The position numbers were made by a program, and so were the translations under genes. This document shows positions 8,904 to 15,891 of a stretch of DNA of 38,542 nt, one piece after another. Every line of letters begins with the position of its first letter. Position 1 is the first letter of the stretch. The stretch is from a virus, in IMG/VR virus record IMGVR_UViG_3300013130_000001, positions 1 through 38,542 of that record; one strand, written 5' to 3'. Under the pieces are notes generated by a model, which saw only the letters and a program-made list of their open reading frames with translations, had not been told where the DNA came from and ran no database searches.

Positions 8904-8905
8904 TT

Positions 8906-9772
8906 CTATCCCCTGGCCCTCGCCCAGCGCGCCGTCCTCACCGTCCCTCGCCCGTGCCACCGGGCTGCCATCGCCCGGATGCGCTCCGCCCGTTCCTCCG
9001 CCATCTGCGCCAGCGTCAGGTGCTCCCGGAAATCCCCCGCCCGCGCGCTGGCCGCCGCCTTGTGCAGCCAGCCCACCGCCATCTCCGTCACGAACTCCGT
9101 CAGCTCCCGCTCCGCCGGCTCCCCGATCCCGAACGACGAGCTGTCCGCGGACAGCTCGCCCGGCCTGGCCAGGTAATCCAGCCGCACCAGGTCCCCCGCC
9201 TCCAGCCCCTCCAGCGTGTCGAAGTACAATACCTGCGCCCCGGGCGTGCCCCCCACCGACCACTGCCGCCCCTGCACGTAGCGCCAGGCCTCGTCCGTAT
9301 CCCCCCGCACCATCACCCCCAGCAGCCGCACCACCCCCACCGGCAGACCGTAATCGTAATCGTCGTCGGCGATCGTCACCGTCGTCGTGTCCACCGTCGG
9401 CGCCAGCCACGTCTCTCCTGCCTGTCGGATCGCCGCGTTGATCGCCGCCGCGATGTCCGCCCGCTTCAGCGCCAGCAGCTCGTACGTATCCCCGCTGGCC
9501 ACCGCCGCGCTGAACGCCGGATCCACCGTCAACGTCCCCGTGCTCTGATCGTAGTCGGTGACCGGCCGCTCCTGGCCCTCCGGCGCGGCATGCGCGCCGC
9601 CGGCGTCCGTCACGATGTAGGCATAATGCCCCACGTAGAAATCGTCCGGCTCGTACAGCCCTGTCGTATTGACGATCGTCGTCGTCGAACCCCCCGTCGC
9701 CGTGGACCGGTGATAATGCCCATACCTCCTGGCGATCTCCGCCACCAAGTCAGCCCTCGTCTTTGCCGTCAT
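8906..9772 (-). CDS. Head-tail adaptor/connector protein
   Basis: A 288-aa protein. It opens with an alpha-helix (KTRADLVAEIARRYG), followed by beta segments, a central helical piece (LKRADIAAAINAAIRQAGETWL) and an elongated beta region. A long C-terminal helix ends it (ERELTEFVTEMAVGWLHKA...LAQMAEERAERIRAMAARW). Helical bundle plus inserted beta domain plus C-terminal helix resembles ring-forming adaptors that sit under the portal. Its position directly before the large nozzle-like protein supports this. One copy of the 12-bp palindrome (9142-9153) is embedded in its coding sequence as LSAD. Confidence 0.62.
   Translation of the reverse strand: MTAKTRADLVAEIARRYGHYHRSTATGGSTTTIVNTTGLYEPDDFYVGHYAYIVTDAGGAHAAPEGQERPVTDYDQSTGTLTVDPAFSAAVASGDTYELLALKRADIAAAINAAIRQAGETWLAPTVDTTTVTIADDDYDYGLPVGVVRLLGVMVRGDTDEAWRYVQGRQWSVGGTPGAQVLYFDTLEGLEAGDLVRLDYLARPGELSADSSSFGIGEPAERELTEFVTEMAVGWLHKAAASARAGDFREHLTLAQMAEERAERIRAMAARWHGRGTVRTARWARARG
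9142..9153. promoter_or_regulatory. Palindrome TGTCCGCGGACA, copy 1
   Basis: Perfect 12-bp palindrome, here extended to 20 bp (GAGCTGTCCG plus its complement). One of four copies in the genome. It lies inside the adaptor gene. Confidence 0.75.
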
Positions 9773-9992
9773 AGAAGTACCCCTTCCCCAGCCAGCGCTT
9801 GAGGATCGTCAACACCTCCTGCGCGTGACTGCGTACCGCGATCTTGTGTGTCTCCGGAAGCTCCGTGTATGGCACCCACAGCACCTCCCAGCGCACCCTC
9901 ACACCGAGAGACACCTCACACGCAATCGCCTTCGACCACGCCATCCACCGCTCGTGCTCGAATGCCGCCAATTCCTCCAGCAAGTCCATCAT
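9750..9992 (-). CDS. Small conserved phage protein with EHERW...WVPY motif
   Basis: An 80-aa helical protein: LLEELAAFEHERWMAWSKAI, then RWEVLWVPYTELPETHK and RSHAQEVLTILKRWL. The EHERW / WVPYxELPE pattern recalls small RyR-domain-like phage proteins near tail genes; I recognise the pattern but no established function. Two adjacent ATGs (9992 and 9989) are possible starts. An ATCCGTTT repeat copy overlaps and precedes the start. The C-terminus overlaps the adaptor gene by 23 bases. Confidence 0.65.
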   Translation of the reverse strand: MMDLLEELAAFEHERWMAWSKAIACEVSLGVRVRWEVLWVPYTELPETHKIAVRSHAQEVLTILKRWLGKGYFYDGKDEG

Positions 9993-10020
9993 CCGTTTAT
10001 CCGTTTCTGCTCCGTTGACA
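9990..10020. repeat. ATCCGTTT-family repeat, copy 2
   Basis: CATCCGTTTATCC, GTTTCTG, CTCCGTTGACA. It ends next to the -35 region of the + strand promoter at 10024. Confidence 0.8.
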
Positions 10021-10023
10021 CCC

Positions 10024-10051
10024 TTGACAAATTGAACCCTATCTATATAAT
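10024..10051 (+). promoter_or_regulatory. Consensus sigma70-type promoter on the opposite strand of the late operon
   Basis: Perfect TTGACA (10024-10029), 16-bp spacer, perfect TATAAT (10046-10051). A second TTGACA sits at 10015-10020. It points rightward, against the surrounding minus-strand genes, and starts at about 10058 into a structured intergenic stretch. Confidence 0.8.
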
Positions 10052-10057
10052 ACCTGT

Positions 10058-10170
10058 ACCACGTGGAGCATGGTCCGCCCGAGTGGAGCTATGCCTGGCA
10101 CCTGGCAGCCTACCCGGTGAAGGCTGGTGACCACTCCCGGTCCCCAGGCTGAAGCTTCCGGACCGTGCTC
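10058..10170 (+). ncRNA. Candidate structured small RNA, about 113 nt, + strand
   Basis: The stretch between the 56-aa and 80-aa genes has no minus-strand gene and starts right after a consensus + strand promoter. Positions 10066-10077 pair with 10159-10170 in a 12-bp helix with a single G-U, closing the whole element. Inside, GAGTGG 10081-10086 pairs CCACTC 10131-10136, and CAGCC 10106-10110 pairs GGCTG 10122-10126. GCCTGG 10093-10098 pairs CCAGGC 10144-10149, extended by AGCT 10087-10090 with AGCT 10153-10156. The first and last internal helices cross, suggesting a pseudoknot or two alternative folds. No known RNA class recognised. The RNA could also act antisense on the genes to its right. 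Confidence 0.55.
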
Positions 10171-10339
10171 ACTCCTCCCCGGCCATCCTACCCAACACTA
10201 CCTGCATTTCCTCGGCCACCTCCTCCGCTTCCTGGATCAGCACCATGGCCACCTGGACGCGCTCCTGCGCGCTCGTCACCAGCGCGTGTGCCGATTGCGT
10301 AGTGGGTTCACTGGCCTGGTTCGCTCCAGGGCCACTCAT
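10169..10339 (-). CDS. Small helical phage protein (56 aa)
   Basis: A 56-aa protein starting at ATG 10339, which overlaps the upstream stop as ATGA and follows GGGAGG. A polar N-terminus (SGPGANQASEPTT) is followed by one long amphipathic helix (AHALVTSAQERVQVAMVLIQ ... EEMQVVLGRMAG). No family recognised. Its stop coincides with the 3' edge of the + strand RNA helix. Confidence 0.6.
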   Translation of the reverse strand: MSGPGANQASEPTTQSAHALVTSAQERVQVAMVLIQEAEEVAEEMQVVLGRMAGEE

Positions 10340-10488
10340 CGCTTCCTCCCTCTCAACCGTCGATTCACCGCCCGCTGCTGCGCCAGCGCCCCCTGGCGCG
10401 TCGGATGCGTGCCCAGCACCCGCCCGCCCTTCCCCCGGTGGCTCACCACCACCCAACCCTGCTTCGTCTTCACGATCACCGCCGGCAC
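10336..10488 (-). CDS. Small basic phage protein (50 aa)
   Basis: A 50-aa protein from GTG 10488, overlapping the sulfotransferase end by 13 bases, with GGGGGAGG upstream. Sequence pattern: VIVKTKQGWVVVSHRGKGGR, then HPTRQGALAQQRAVNRRLRG. The hairpin-like beta start followed by a basic HP(S/T)xxxAxAQQRA helix is common in small phage structural-region proteins of unknown function. Short, but supported by coupling on both sides. Confidence 0.65.
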   Translation of the reverse strand: MPAVIVKTKQGWVVVSHRGKGGRVLGTHPTRQGALAQQRAVNRRLRGRKR

Positions 10489-11246
10489 TGTGTGACCTCC
10501 CCCGTCTCCCCATCCACCACGTCCACCCATCCATCTCTCACGGCTATCTGCCTCGCTGCTGCCTCCACCGCGCCATCGTCGTAGGCCACCCCCACGTAGT
10601 CCGCCAGCAGTTCCACCACCGTGCGCGTCGTCTCCACCCGCACCAGGTCCTCGAACGCCACCGTCAGGCACGGCGCCTGTACGTCTCCCAGGAACTGCGC
10701 GATCCTCCGCTCGTACTCGTGGACCAGCGCGTCCCACCGGTTCTGCTCCCACGTGGCCAGTTCTGCCATCCCCGCGTCCTCCTCCCCCATCTCGCCCGCC
10801 AGCGCCGCCGCTTCCCGCGAGCGCCTGGCCAGCGATTCCACTACTGCCACGTGCTCCCGCACCACCCGCACCACCCGCACATCCTGGATCATCGCCTGCC
10901 CCAGCGCCTCCCACCACACACGAATCGTGAGCGCCATACGCGGATCCTTCCAGCCCCACGTCCTGCGCGCCCGCTCCTTCCATCTCACGAGCTGTATCAT
11001 CTCCGGCAACAGCCAGCGTCCCGCTTCCCGGATCGCCTCCTCCGCCGGTGGGTGCGCCCAGTCCCCCCCCGCCAGGTGCAGCATCTCCACGTTCAGCTCG
11101 AAGAAATCCACGTCCTCGTAATGCCCGTGCGGATTCCACCGGTTAGCCGGCAGCAGTCGATCCCCCATGCTCACCCCGAGGTGGTGGAGCACGTTAGCCA
11201 CCGCACTCGTCCCGCTTCGATGCATCCCCATCACCACGACGACCAT
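10476..11246 (-). CDS. PAPS-dependent sulfotransferase-like protein
   Basis: A 256-aa protein with the N-terminal P-loop GMHRSGTS (residues 7-14), the 5'-phosphosulfate binding loop of sulfotransferases. VVRVVREHVAVVESLARR (about 128-145) fits the 3'-phosphate-binding strand-helix, and WGWKDPRMAL is typical of the bacterial sulfotransferase family. It would transfer sulfate from PAPS to a sugar or tyrosine acceptor. Placed with a glycosyltransferase and a methyltransferase-like gene between capsid and tail genes, it probably helps decorate the virion or the host surface. ATG 11246 follows GGGGAGG. Confidence 0.85.
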   Translation of the reverse strand: MVVVVMGMHRSGTSAVANVLHHLGVSMGDRLLPANRWNPHGHYEDVDFFELNVEMLHLAGGDWAHPPAEEAIREAGRWLLPEMIQLVRWKERARRTWGWKDPRMALTIRVWWEALGQAMIQDVRVVRVVREHVAVVESLARRSREAAALAGEMGEEDAGMAELATWEQNRWDALVHEYERRIAQFLGDVQAPCLTVAFEDLVRVETTRTVVELLADYVGVAYDDGAVEAAARQIAVRDGWVDVVDGETGEVTQCRR

Positions 11247-11247
11247 C

Positions 11248-11532
11248 CTACCTCCCCTTTCGATGAGAGGGCTTAGCCCTGGCGAGCCGAGCCGGGGCTA
11301 TCCGTTTATCCGTTTCCCCATCCGTTGACACCGTCGACACCCACACCTCGATCTCCAGCACCCGCTGGGGCGGCACGATCAGCATGTGCCCCTCCGGCAG
11401 CTCGATCCGCACCCCCTTGGCCAGCACCATCTCCACGTATGCCTCCGCCCCCTCGCGCGTCTCGAACTGCTCCTGGATCTCCCGCACCCCCGTATTCAAC
11501 CCCTGGATGAACCGTACGCTGACATTGACCAT
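11248..11532 (-). CDS. Hypothetical structural-region protein with repeat-derived tail
   Basis: A 94-aa protein. Residues 1-65 form a compact alpha/beta domain (VSVRFIQGL, EAYVEMVLAKG, HMLIVPPQRVLEIEVWV). From about residue 66 the sequence (VSTVSTDGETDKR...) is encoded by a copy of the ATCCGTTT repeat, so the last 30 residues look acquired rather than conserved. Start ATG 11532 follows AGGAGGATGAG. No function recognised. Confidence 0.62.
   Translation of the reverse strand: MVNVSVRFIQGLNTGVREIQEQFETREGAEAYVEMVLAKGVRIELPEGHMLIVPPQRVLEIEVWVSTVSTDGETDKRIAPARLARAKPSHRKGR
11299..11330. repeat. ATCCGTTT-family repeat, copy 3
   Basis: TATCCGTTTATCC, GTTTCCCC, ATCCGTTGACA. Unlike most copies it lies inside a reading frame and encodes the tail of the 94-aa protein. 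Confidence 0.85.
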
Positions 11533-11541
11533 CTCATCCTC

Positions 11542-11574
11542 CTATCCGTTTATCCGTTTCCCCATCCGTTGACA
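11542..11574. repeat. ATCCGTTT-family repeat, copy 4
   Basis: CTATCCGTTTATCC, GTTTCCCC, ATCCGTTGACA. It fills the whole 43-bp gap between the 92-aa and 94-aa genes and ends at the RBS of the latter. Confidence 0.88.
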
Positions 11575-11575
11575 C

Positions 11576-11854
11576 TCATTCATACGCCACACTGACCGTC
11601 GCACCCTCCCCGGTCAGCGTCGCATAGATCCCCACGGCGAACGCGATCGGCGGATCGAACATCACACTATCGCCCCCGCCCGCCACCGCCGCCATCTTCC
11701 ACTTGTTCGTTCCACTCCCCGCCGTGCTATCGTCCAGGATCACCGTGCCCGCCGCCGCTGCCCCGCCGGCCAGGCTGATCGCATGCACGAACCCGGGCGC
11801 CGCCTTCACCGCTCCCGTCGCCGTCAAATACTTTGGAATTGCGCTTCTAGGCAT
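11576..11854 (-). CDS. Small beta-rich virion protein
   Basis: A 92-aa protein: KAAPGFVHAISLAGGAAAAG, TVILDDSTAGSGTNKW, PPIAFAVGIYATLTGEGATV. The GFVHAI...GGxAAxGTVIxDD...GIYATLxGxGAxVxVxYE pattern is a widespread small phage structural protein, perhaps decoration or tail. The start ATG 11854 has AGGAGGTGTGAG upstream. The exact virion location is unknown. Confidence 0.65.
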   Translation of the reverse strand: MPRSAIPKYLTATGAVKAAPGFVHAISLAGGAAAAGTVILDDSTAGSGTNKWKMAAVAGGGDSVMFDPPIAFAVGIYATLTGEGATVSVAYE

Positions 11855-11871
11855 CTCACACCTCCTCGTCT

Positions 11872-11916
11872 TCTATCCGTTTATCCGTTTCCCCATCCGT
11901 TGACACCGTTGACACC
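11872..11916. repeat. ATCCGTTT-family repeat, copy 5
   Basis: CTATCCGTTTATCC, GTTTCCCC, ATCCGTTGACA, then CCGTTGACACC again. On the minus strand it encodes the last residues (GVNGVNGWGNG) and stop codon of the methyltransferase-like gene. Confidence 0.88.
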
Positions 11917-12426
11917 CACCACGTACACCTGCCGGGCGATCACCTCGTGCTCCTTCCCCTCCGCGTCCATCCCCACGATCCCGTAGGGCCCCAGCCGCGC
12001 CGCCTTCACCTTCAGCCCCGCCGCCGCCAGCACCCCCCGCACCAGCCCCACCGTGAACCCGCTCCGGTGCTCCGCCCCCGTCTGGCCGTAGATCACCTCC
12101 AGCGTGTAGCGGTCCACCTCCCCGCCCTTCACCACCTGCTCGCACGCCCACATCAGGTCGGGCAGTACCAGGTGGAGTTCCCCCCCTTCCCGCAGCCAGC
12201 TCGCCCAGACGCGCACCATCCGCGTCACGTTCGCCCCGTCCACCGCCTGCAACACGTGACTGGCCAGGATCATGTCGTAATGCCCCACACCCCCTGGATC
12301 GTTCAGCCAGCCCAAATCGAGCACGGCCTGCACGATCTTCGCCTCCGGCCATATCTCCTGCGCGATCCCCTCCTGCCCTTCCCTCGTCAGGATCTCCAGC
12401 ACCCGCAGCTTCCCGTTACGATCCAT
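11881..12426 (-). CDS. Class I methyltransferase-like protein, degenerate SAM site
   Basis: A 181-aa protein started at ATG 12426, after GGAGAGGGG; further ATGs upstream lie in the low-complexity overlap with the glycosyltransferase. YDMILASHVLQAV, VRVWASWLREGGELHLVLPD and a following helix match the motif IV to V region of type 11 SAM methyltransferases. The expected glycine-rich motif I near the N-terminus is replaced by VLEILTREGQEG, so SAM binding is doubtful. The C-terminal tail VNGVNGWGNG comes from the ATCCGTTT repeat. It may modify a glycan with the adjacent glycosyltransferase, or be an inactive remnant. Confidence 0.65.
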   Translation of the reverse strand: MDRNGKLRVLEILTREGQEGIAQEIWPEAKIVQAVLDLGWLNDPGGVGHYDMILASHVLQAVDGANVTRMVRVWASWLREGGELHLVLPDLMWACEQVVKGGEVDRYTLEVIYGQTGAEHRSGFTVGLVRGVLAAAGLKVKAARLGPYGIVGMDAEGKEHEVIARQVYVVGVNGVNGWGNG

Positions 12427-13291
12427 CCCCTCTCCTCCATTCTTCATTCTCCATCCTCCATTCTTCATCCTCCCCCAACTCCCGCTTCAGCGCCGCGTAA
12501 CTCCCCAGCATATCCATCACCCGCCGGAAGTCATCGCGCTCCCGTGCCTCCGCCCCCACATGCTGGCACTCCAGCGCCGTGTCCACCGCGATCCTGAAGC
12601 CGCAGCGCACCGCCATCTCACAGAAATAGTGATCCTCCGTCCGCCCGTGCTCGAAGCCGAAAAACGGCCACTGCTCCGGCTCCACCGGCCCGGCGATCGG
12701 CTCCACCAGGTACCCACGCGTCAGATTCGATTCCATCACCACGCCTGCTTCTGCCGGCTCCCCTGGGCGCACGTCCTCCCGGTGCACCGGCGCCAGCGTC
12801 CCATTGGCCACCCGCCGGTACACCCGATACTGCTCCTGGATCGTCTCGAACACCCGCCGCTGAATCAACGTGCACCCCATCCCCACACTGTCCACGTACA
12901 CGATCTCCCCCTGCTCAAACCTGGACAGCGCCACGTACAGCCCGTTTGGCCTTCGTTGGTAGGCGATAGGATTGTACGGTGCGCTGCGCGAATAGTAGAT
13001 CCCCGCCGCCACCTCGCACGCCCCTACCTCGACCAGATCCACCAGCCACTCCACCGCTCGTGGAGGCGGGATCGTATCGTCATCCACGAACCACAGCGCC
13101 TCACTGTCCCCCGCCAGGAACTGCCGCACCACCTCGTTGCGGTTATAGTCCGTCAGCGCCGACCCGATCACGATGAAGCGCTCCACCTGCACCTTGCCCC
13201 GCCGCTGCAACACCAGCAGCTCCGGCGCCAACGTGGACCACCACTTCATCTCCTGGTTCTTGTTCGCCGCGATCCCGATGTCAACCCTCAT
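12416..13291 (-). CDS. GT2-like glycosyltransferase
   Basis: A 291-aa protein. RVDIGIAANKNQEMKWW opens a GT-A fold; LWFVDDDTIPPP (D70-D72) is the DxD metal and nucleotide-sugar site, and EHGRTEDHYFCEMA near residue 205-220 supplies the acceptor-side acid residues. This DDD plus EDHxFC pattern is frequent in phage-encoded glycosyltransferases. The C-terminus (EDEEWRMENEEWRRGDGS) is encoded by low-complexity GAATGGAG repeats. ATG 13291 overlaps the preceding gene by 11 bases. It probably glycosylates a virion protein or host surface; the target is not visible. Confidence 0.85.
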   Translation of the reverse strand: MRVDIGIAANKNQEMKWWSTLAPELLVLQRRGKVQVERFIVIGSALTDYNRNEVVRQFLAGDSEALWFVDDDTIPPPRAVEWLVDLVEVGACEVAAGIYYSRSAPYNPIAYQRRPNGLYVALSRFEQGEIVYVDSVGMGCTLIQRRVFETIQEQYRVYRRVANGTLAPVHREDVRPGEPAEAGVVMESNLTRGYLVEPIAGPVEPEQWPFFGFEHGRTEDHYFCEMAVRCGFRIAVDTALECQHVGAEARERDDFRRVMDMLGSYAALKRELGEDEEWRMENEEWRRGDGS

Positions 13292-13589
13292 GCTCGCCCT
13301 GCGCCTCCGGATCGAGCGTCATCGCCTTCCCCACCGGCTCCGCCGTCGGCGTCCTACCTTCCAGCAGCTCGTCGCACAACTGCAGCGCCCCACTCACCGC
13401 GTTCATATCCGCGATCACCTGGCCGCGCTCCTGCTGCAACCGCTGCCCCTGCCGGTCAATCTCCGTCAGTCGCCGCTCCAGCTCCTGCCCCCGCCGCTGC
13501 AGCACTACCTTCCTCTGCTCGATCGTGACCCCGCTGATCACCACCGTCCCATCTACCACCCTCTGCCTCTCTTTCTTTCCCCTGCTCAT
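13281..13589 (-). CDS. Coiled-coil virion or assembly protein
   Basis: A 102-aa protein. A short beta start (VVDGTVVISGVTIEQRKVVL) leads to a long coiled coil (QRRGQELERRLTEIDRQGQR ... MNAVSGALQLCDELL), then a charged tail. No family recognised. It is coupled to the downstream glycosyltransferase and follows small capsid-associated proteins, so a minor virion or assembly role is plausible. Confidence 0.65.
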   Translation of the reverse strand: MSRGKKERQRVVDGTVVISGVTIEQRKVVLQRRGQELERRLTEIDRQGQRLQQERGQVIADMNAVSGALQLCDELLEGRTPTAEPVGKAMTLDPEAQGEHEG

Positions 13590-13638
13590 CGCCCCCCCCT
13601 CGAAGGGAGCAGACGTCGCCGCCTGCCCCCTTCCGTCC

Positions 13639-13833
13639 TCATGCGTCTGTCTCGATCACACGCACACTCACCGTCACCGTCCACACCTTCCCCTCGGGCA
13701 CGACCACGTCCAGCATCTCCTCGCCCTTGGGTGACACTTCGATCTTCAGATGCTTCCCCGCCGGCACCTGGAACGTACCATCCCCGTCCTTCCTCACCTC
13801 GTACAGCGTCGAGTCCACCAGCGTGATCGCCAT
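13639..13833 (-). CDS. Small beta-sandwich virion protein
   Basis: A 64-aa protein: MAITLVDSTLYEV, GTFQVPAGKHLKIEVSPKGE, EMLDVVVPEGKVWTVTVSVR. Almost entirely beta, of the type found as small capsid decoration or tail accessory proteins downstream of capsid genes. ATG 13833 follows GGGGGTGA. Precise role unknown. Confidence 0.65.
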   Translation of the reverse strand: MAITLVDSTLYEVRKDGDGTFQVPAGKHLKIEVSPKGEEMLDVVVPEGKVWTVTVSVRVIETDA

Positions 13834-13848
13834 CGTTCACCCCCGCCC

Positions 13849-14649
13849 TTACTCGTTCGTCACCTTCGCCGCCGTGAAGATCGGGATATAGTATGCTGTG
13901 CCGCCCACGTCCAGCTTCAGCAGCCCGTCCGCGTTCACATCGTGCGATGACTCTCCTGCCACCGTCGAAGTGATCTTGATCCCGTCCTCGTAGTCCGTGC
14001 CGCTGCCGAACCCGATCACCACGTCGCAGCCATCCACGTACAGCGCCATCGGCCAGTTCGCCCGCGTCGGGTGCGATGCGTTGACGTGCGCCACGAACGC
14101 CGCGATCTTGCCATTATTCGTGAACCCGCTGGTCAGTATGCTGTCAGCAACGAACGCACCCATGATCCCCGTGTTCGTCACCGTATCCGCATCCGACATG
14201 ATCGTGCCCACCACCGCCCCCATATAGTTGCTCGTGCTCGCCGGCCCCGTGAACGTCCCCGAGATCTCGATGTGTCCCCACACCGCCCCGGCGTTACTAC
14301 CCAGCGCCGTCGTCCCGGTGAAGTACAACTCGTTCCAGTTGGCGAACACACTCACGTCCCCCGTCTGCGCCGCCGTGCACGCTAGTTGGTTGTAGGCCGC
14401 TGCATACGCACCGGTTGCCAGCGCCGCGTTGATCCGCCCCGCCACCTGAAACACCATATCCGGGTCCGTGCCACTGAGCAAGACGCCCGTCGCGCCCACG
14501 CCCCAGTCGTGCGTCCCCACCCGCACCTTGCTCTCCAGGTTGAGTTGCGCCACGTTCGAGCCCAGCCCTATCGCTCCCTCCCCGGCCAGGCGTGCCAGCA
14601 CGGGACAGTAGTCCGCGGCGTTGTAGATACTTCTCGTTCCGCTACCCAT
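13849..14649 (-). CDS. Capsid-associated beta-rich protein, decoration candidate
   Basis: A 266-aa protein directly downstream of the major capsid gene. It is rich in Gly, Ala, Thr and Asn with beta repeats (GVLLSGTDPDMVFQVAGRIN, GDVSVFANWNELYFTGTT, VWGHIEISGTF, GIMGAFVADSIL) and ends YYIPIFTAAKVTNE. This suggests a surface or fibre-like capsid protein rather than an enzyme. A hairpin (14670-14692) separates it from the capsid gene, which may let the two be expressed at different levels. Decoration is an inference from position. Confidence 0.6.
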   Translation of the reverse strand: MGSGTRSIYNAADYCPVLARLAGEGAIGLGSNVAQLNLESKVRVGTHDWGVGATGVLLSGTDPDMVFQVAGRINAALATGAYAAAYNQLACTAAQTGDVSVFANWNELYFTGTTALGSNAGAVWGHIEISGTFTGPASTSNYMGAVVGTIMSDADTVTNTGIMGAFVADSILTSGFTNNGKIAAFVAHVNASHPTRANWPMALYVDGCDVVIGFGSGTDYEDGIKITSTVAGESSHDVNADGLLKLDVGGTAYYIPIFTAAKVTNE

Positions 14650-14669
14650 TCTTCTCTATCCTCCTGGCA

Positions 14670-14692
14670 GGGGCGGCCACGTGCACCGCCCC
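14670..14692 (-). terminator. GC-rich hairpin between capsid and decoration genes
   Basis: GGGGCGG (14670-14676) and CCGCCCC (14686-14692) form a 7-bp stem with a 9-base loop. No T run follows, so it is more likely an mRNA-stability or partial attenuation element behind the highly expressed capsid gene than a full terminator. Confidence 0.5.
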
Positions 14693-14723
14693 CGCCTATC
14701 TGTTTGTCTGCTCGCCTGCCCGG

Positions 14724-15851
14724 TTATGAAGTCGTACTGATAGACTTCATATACCCGTGCGCCTTCCCGTTCTTGACCACCAGCGAGTACTCGCCCACGA
14801 CCTGACCCTTGATACTATCGCCGGTCTTGTCGAGCGGCTCCTGGAAGAACGGGTCGAACGCCACGAACCCGATGTACTGGCTCTCGACCACGTACAGCTT
14901 CGCGCTCGGGCACCACCGGCTCATCAACACCTTCAGCACCCCGAACTCGGTCTCGACCTCGCTGATCACCACTCCGCCGCGCTCCTCGTCCCGGGTCGTA
15001 CGCACACTGTCAGCGTAGAATGAACTGATCTTGCGCTTGACCCACGAGTTGCAGATGATCAGGTCCGGGTTGCCACCGTAGCTCCAGCAGCTCTGCACCA
15101 GGTCTTCGAGATCCTTCTGCACCAGTGCCGCGCCCGCCCCGCTCTTCGTGTTGACCGTGGCGAACGTCTCCAGCCCGCCGAACGCCCGTGGCGCCGTCGC
15201 GCTGCCGCTCTTGCGCTGGCCCCGGAAGAACGCCTTCTCGATCAGCCGGCTCATCTCCGGGATCTTCTTCGCGGCCTGGTAGTCGAACTCCTCCGCGATC
15301 CCGTACTGGCTGATCTTGTTCTGGCTGCGGCTGACCTTCACGTCGTCCTGGAAGATCTGCGTGTAGTTGTACGGCGCCACGACGTCGCTGAACGCCCGGT
15401 CGTAGTCCGCATCCGCACCCTCCAGCCGCGCCGCGTTGATCAGTGTGATCGTCGCGCTCTTCGCGTGCGAGGCCTGCGTCCCGCCATAGTTGCGCGTCAC
15501 GGTCACCTTATTGTCCGCCTGGCTGACGCCGCTGACCCACATCATCTCTGAGTCAATCTCGACGACGTCGCCTGGCTTGTGCAGGCTGCCATCGGTCACG
15601 CTCAGGCTCGTCGCCGCGCTCGCGCAGCTCGTCGCCAGCGTGTCCGTCAGCCCGGCCAGCGTATCTTCCAACCACTCGAGTTTGGTGCCGGGAAAATTCA
15701 TTAGCCGGAATTTCCCCGGATCACCATCCAGCCCGAAGTACGATACCACCGGCGTGTCCCGTGGATCTATGATGTCGATCAGATCCGCGATCACGCGCTT
15801 CTGTGGCGTCGTGTCCGAATACGTAGTCTTGGGTTGATCTGAGACTGCCAT
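14724..15851 (-). CDS. Major capsid protein, SU10/DUF5309-like, HK97 fold
   Basis: A 375-aa protein. The N-terminus (SDTTPQKRVIADLIDIIDPR ... PVVSYFGLDG), central DYDRAFSDVVAPYNYTQIFQ, then SRSQNKISQYGIAEEFDYQA and AKKIPEMSRLIEKAFFRG, and C-terminal GEYSLVVKNGKAHGYMKSI match the SU10-type capsid family. The full length of that family is present. The gene immediately upstream encodes a scaffold-like protein, the normal scaffold-capsid order. In SU10 this family forms podovirus heads, which supports a short-tailed virion here. Confidence 0.9.
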   Translation of the reverse strand: MAVSDQPKTTYSDTTPQKRVIADLIDIIDPRDTPVVSYFGLDGDPGKFRLMNFPGTKLEWLEDTLAGLTDTLATSCASAATSLSVTDGSLHKPGDVVEIDSEMMWVSGVSQADNKVTVTRNYGGTQASHAKSATITLINAARLEGADADYDRAFSDVVAPYNYTQIFQDDVKVSRSQNKISQYGIAEEFDYQAAKKIPEMSRLIEKAFFRGQRKSGSATAPRAFGGLETFATVNTKSGAGAALVQKDLEDLVQSCWSYGGNPDLIICNSWVKRKISSFYADSVRTTRDEERGGVVISEVETEFGVLKVLMSRWCPSAKLYVVESQYIGFVAFDPFFQEPLDKTGDSIKGQVVGEYSLVVKNGKAHGYMKSISTTS

Positions 15852-15891
15852 CTCCTCACCTCACGTAAATTGTGACGGCCGTCCCTCGAAA

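Noticed and set aside
10058-10170. HDV-like, hammerhead or glmS-like ribozyme
   Set aside because: Crossing helices exist, but no HDV-type catalytic C/P4 layout, no hammerhead CUGANGA core and no other known active site was found.
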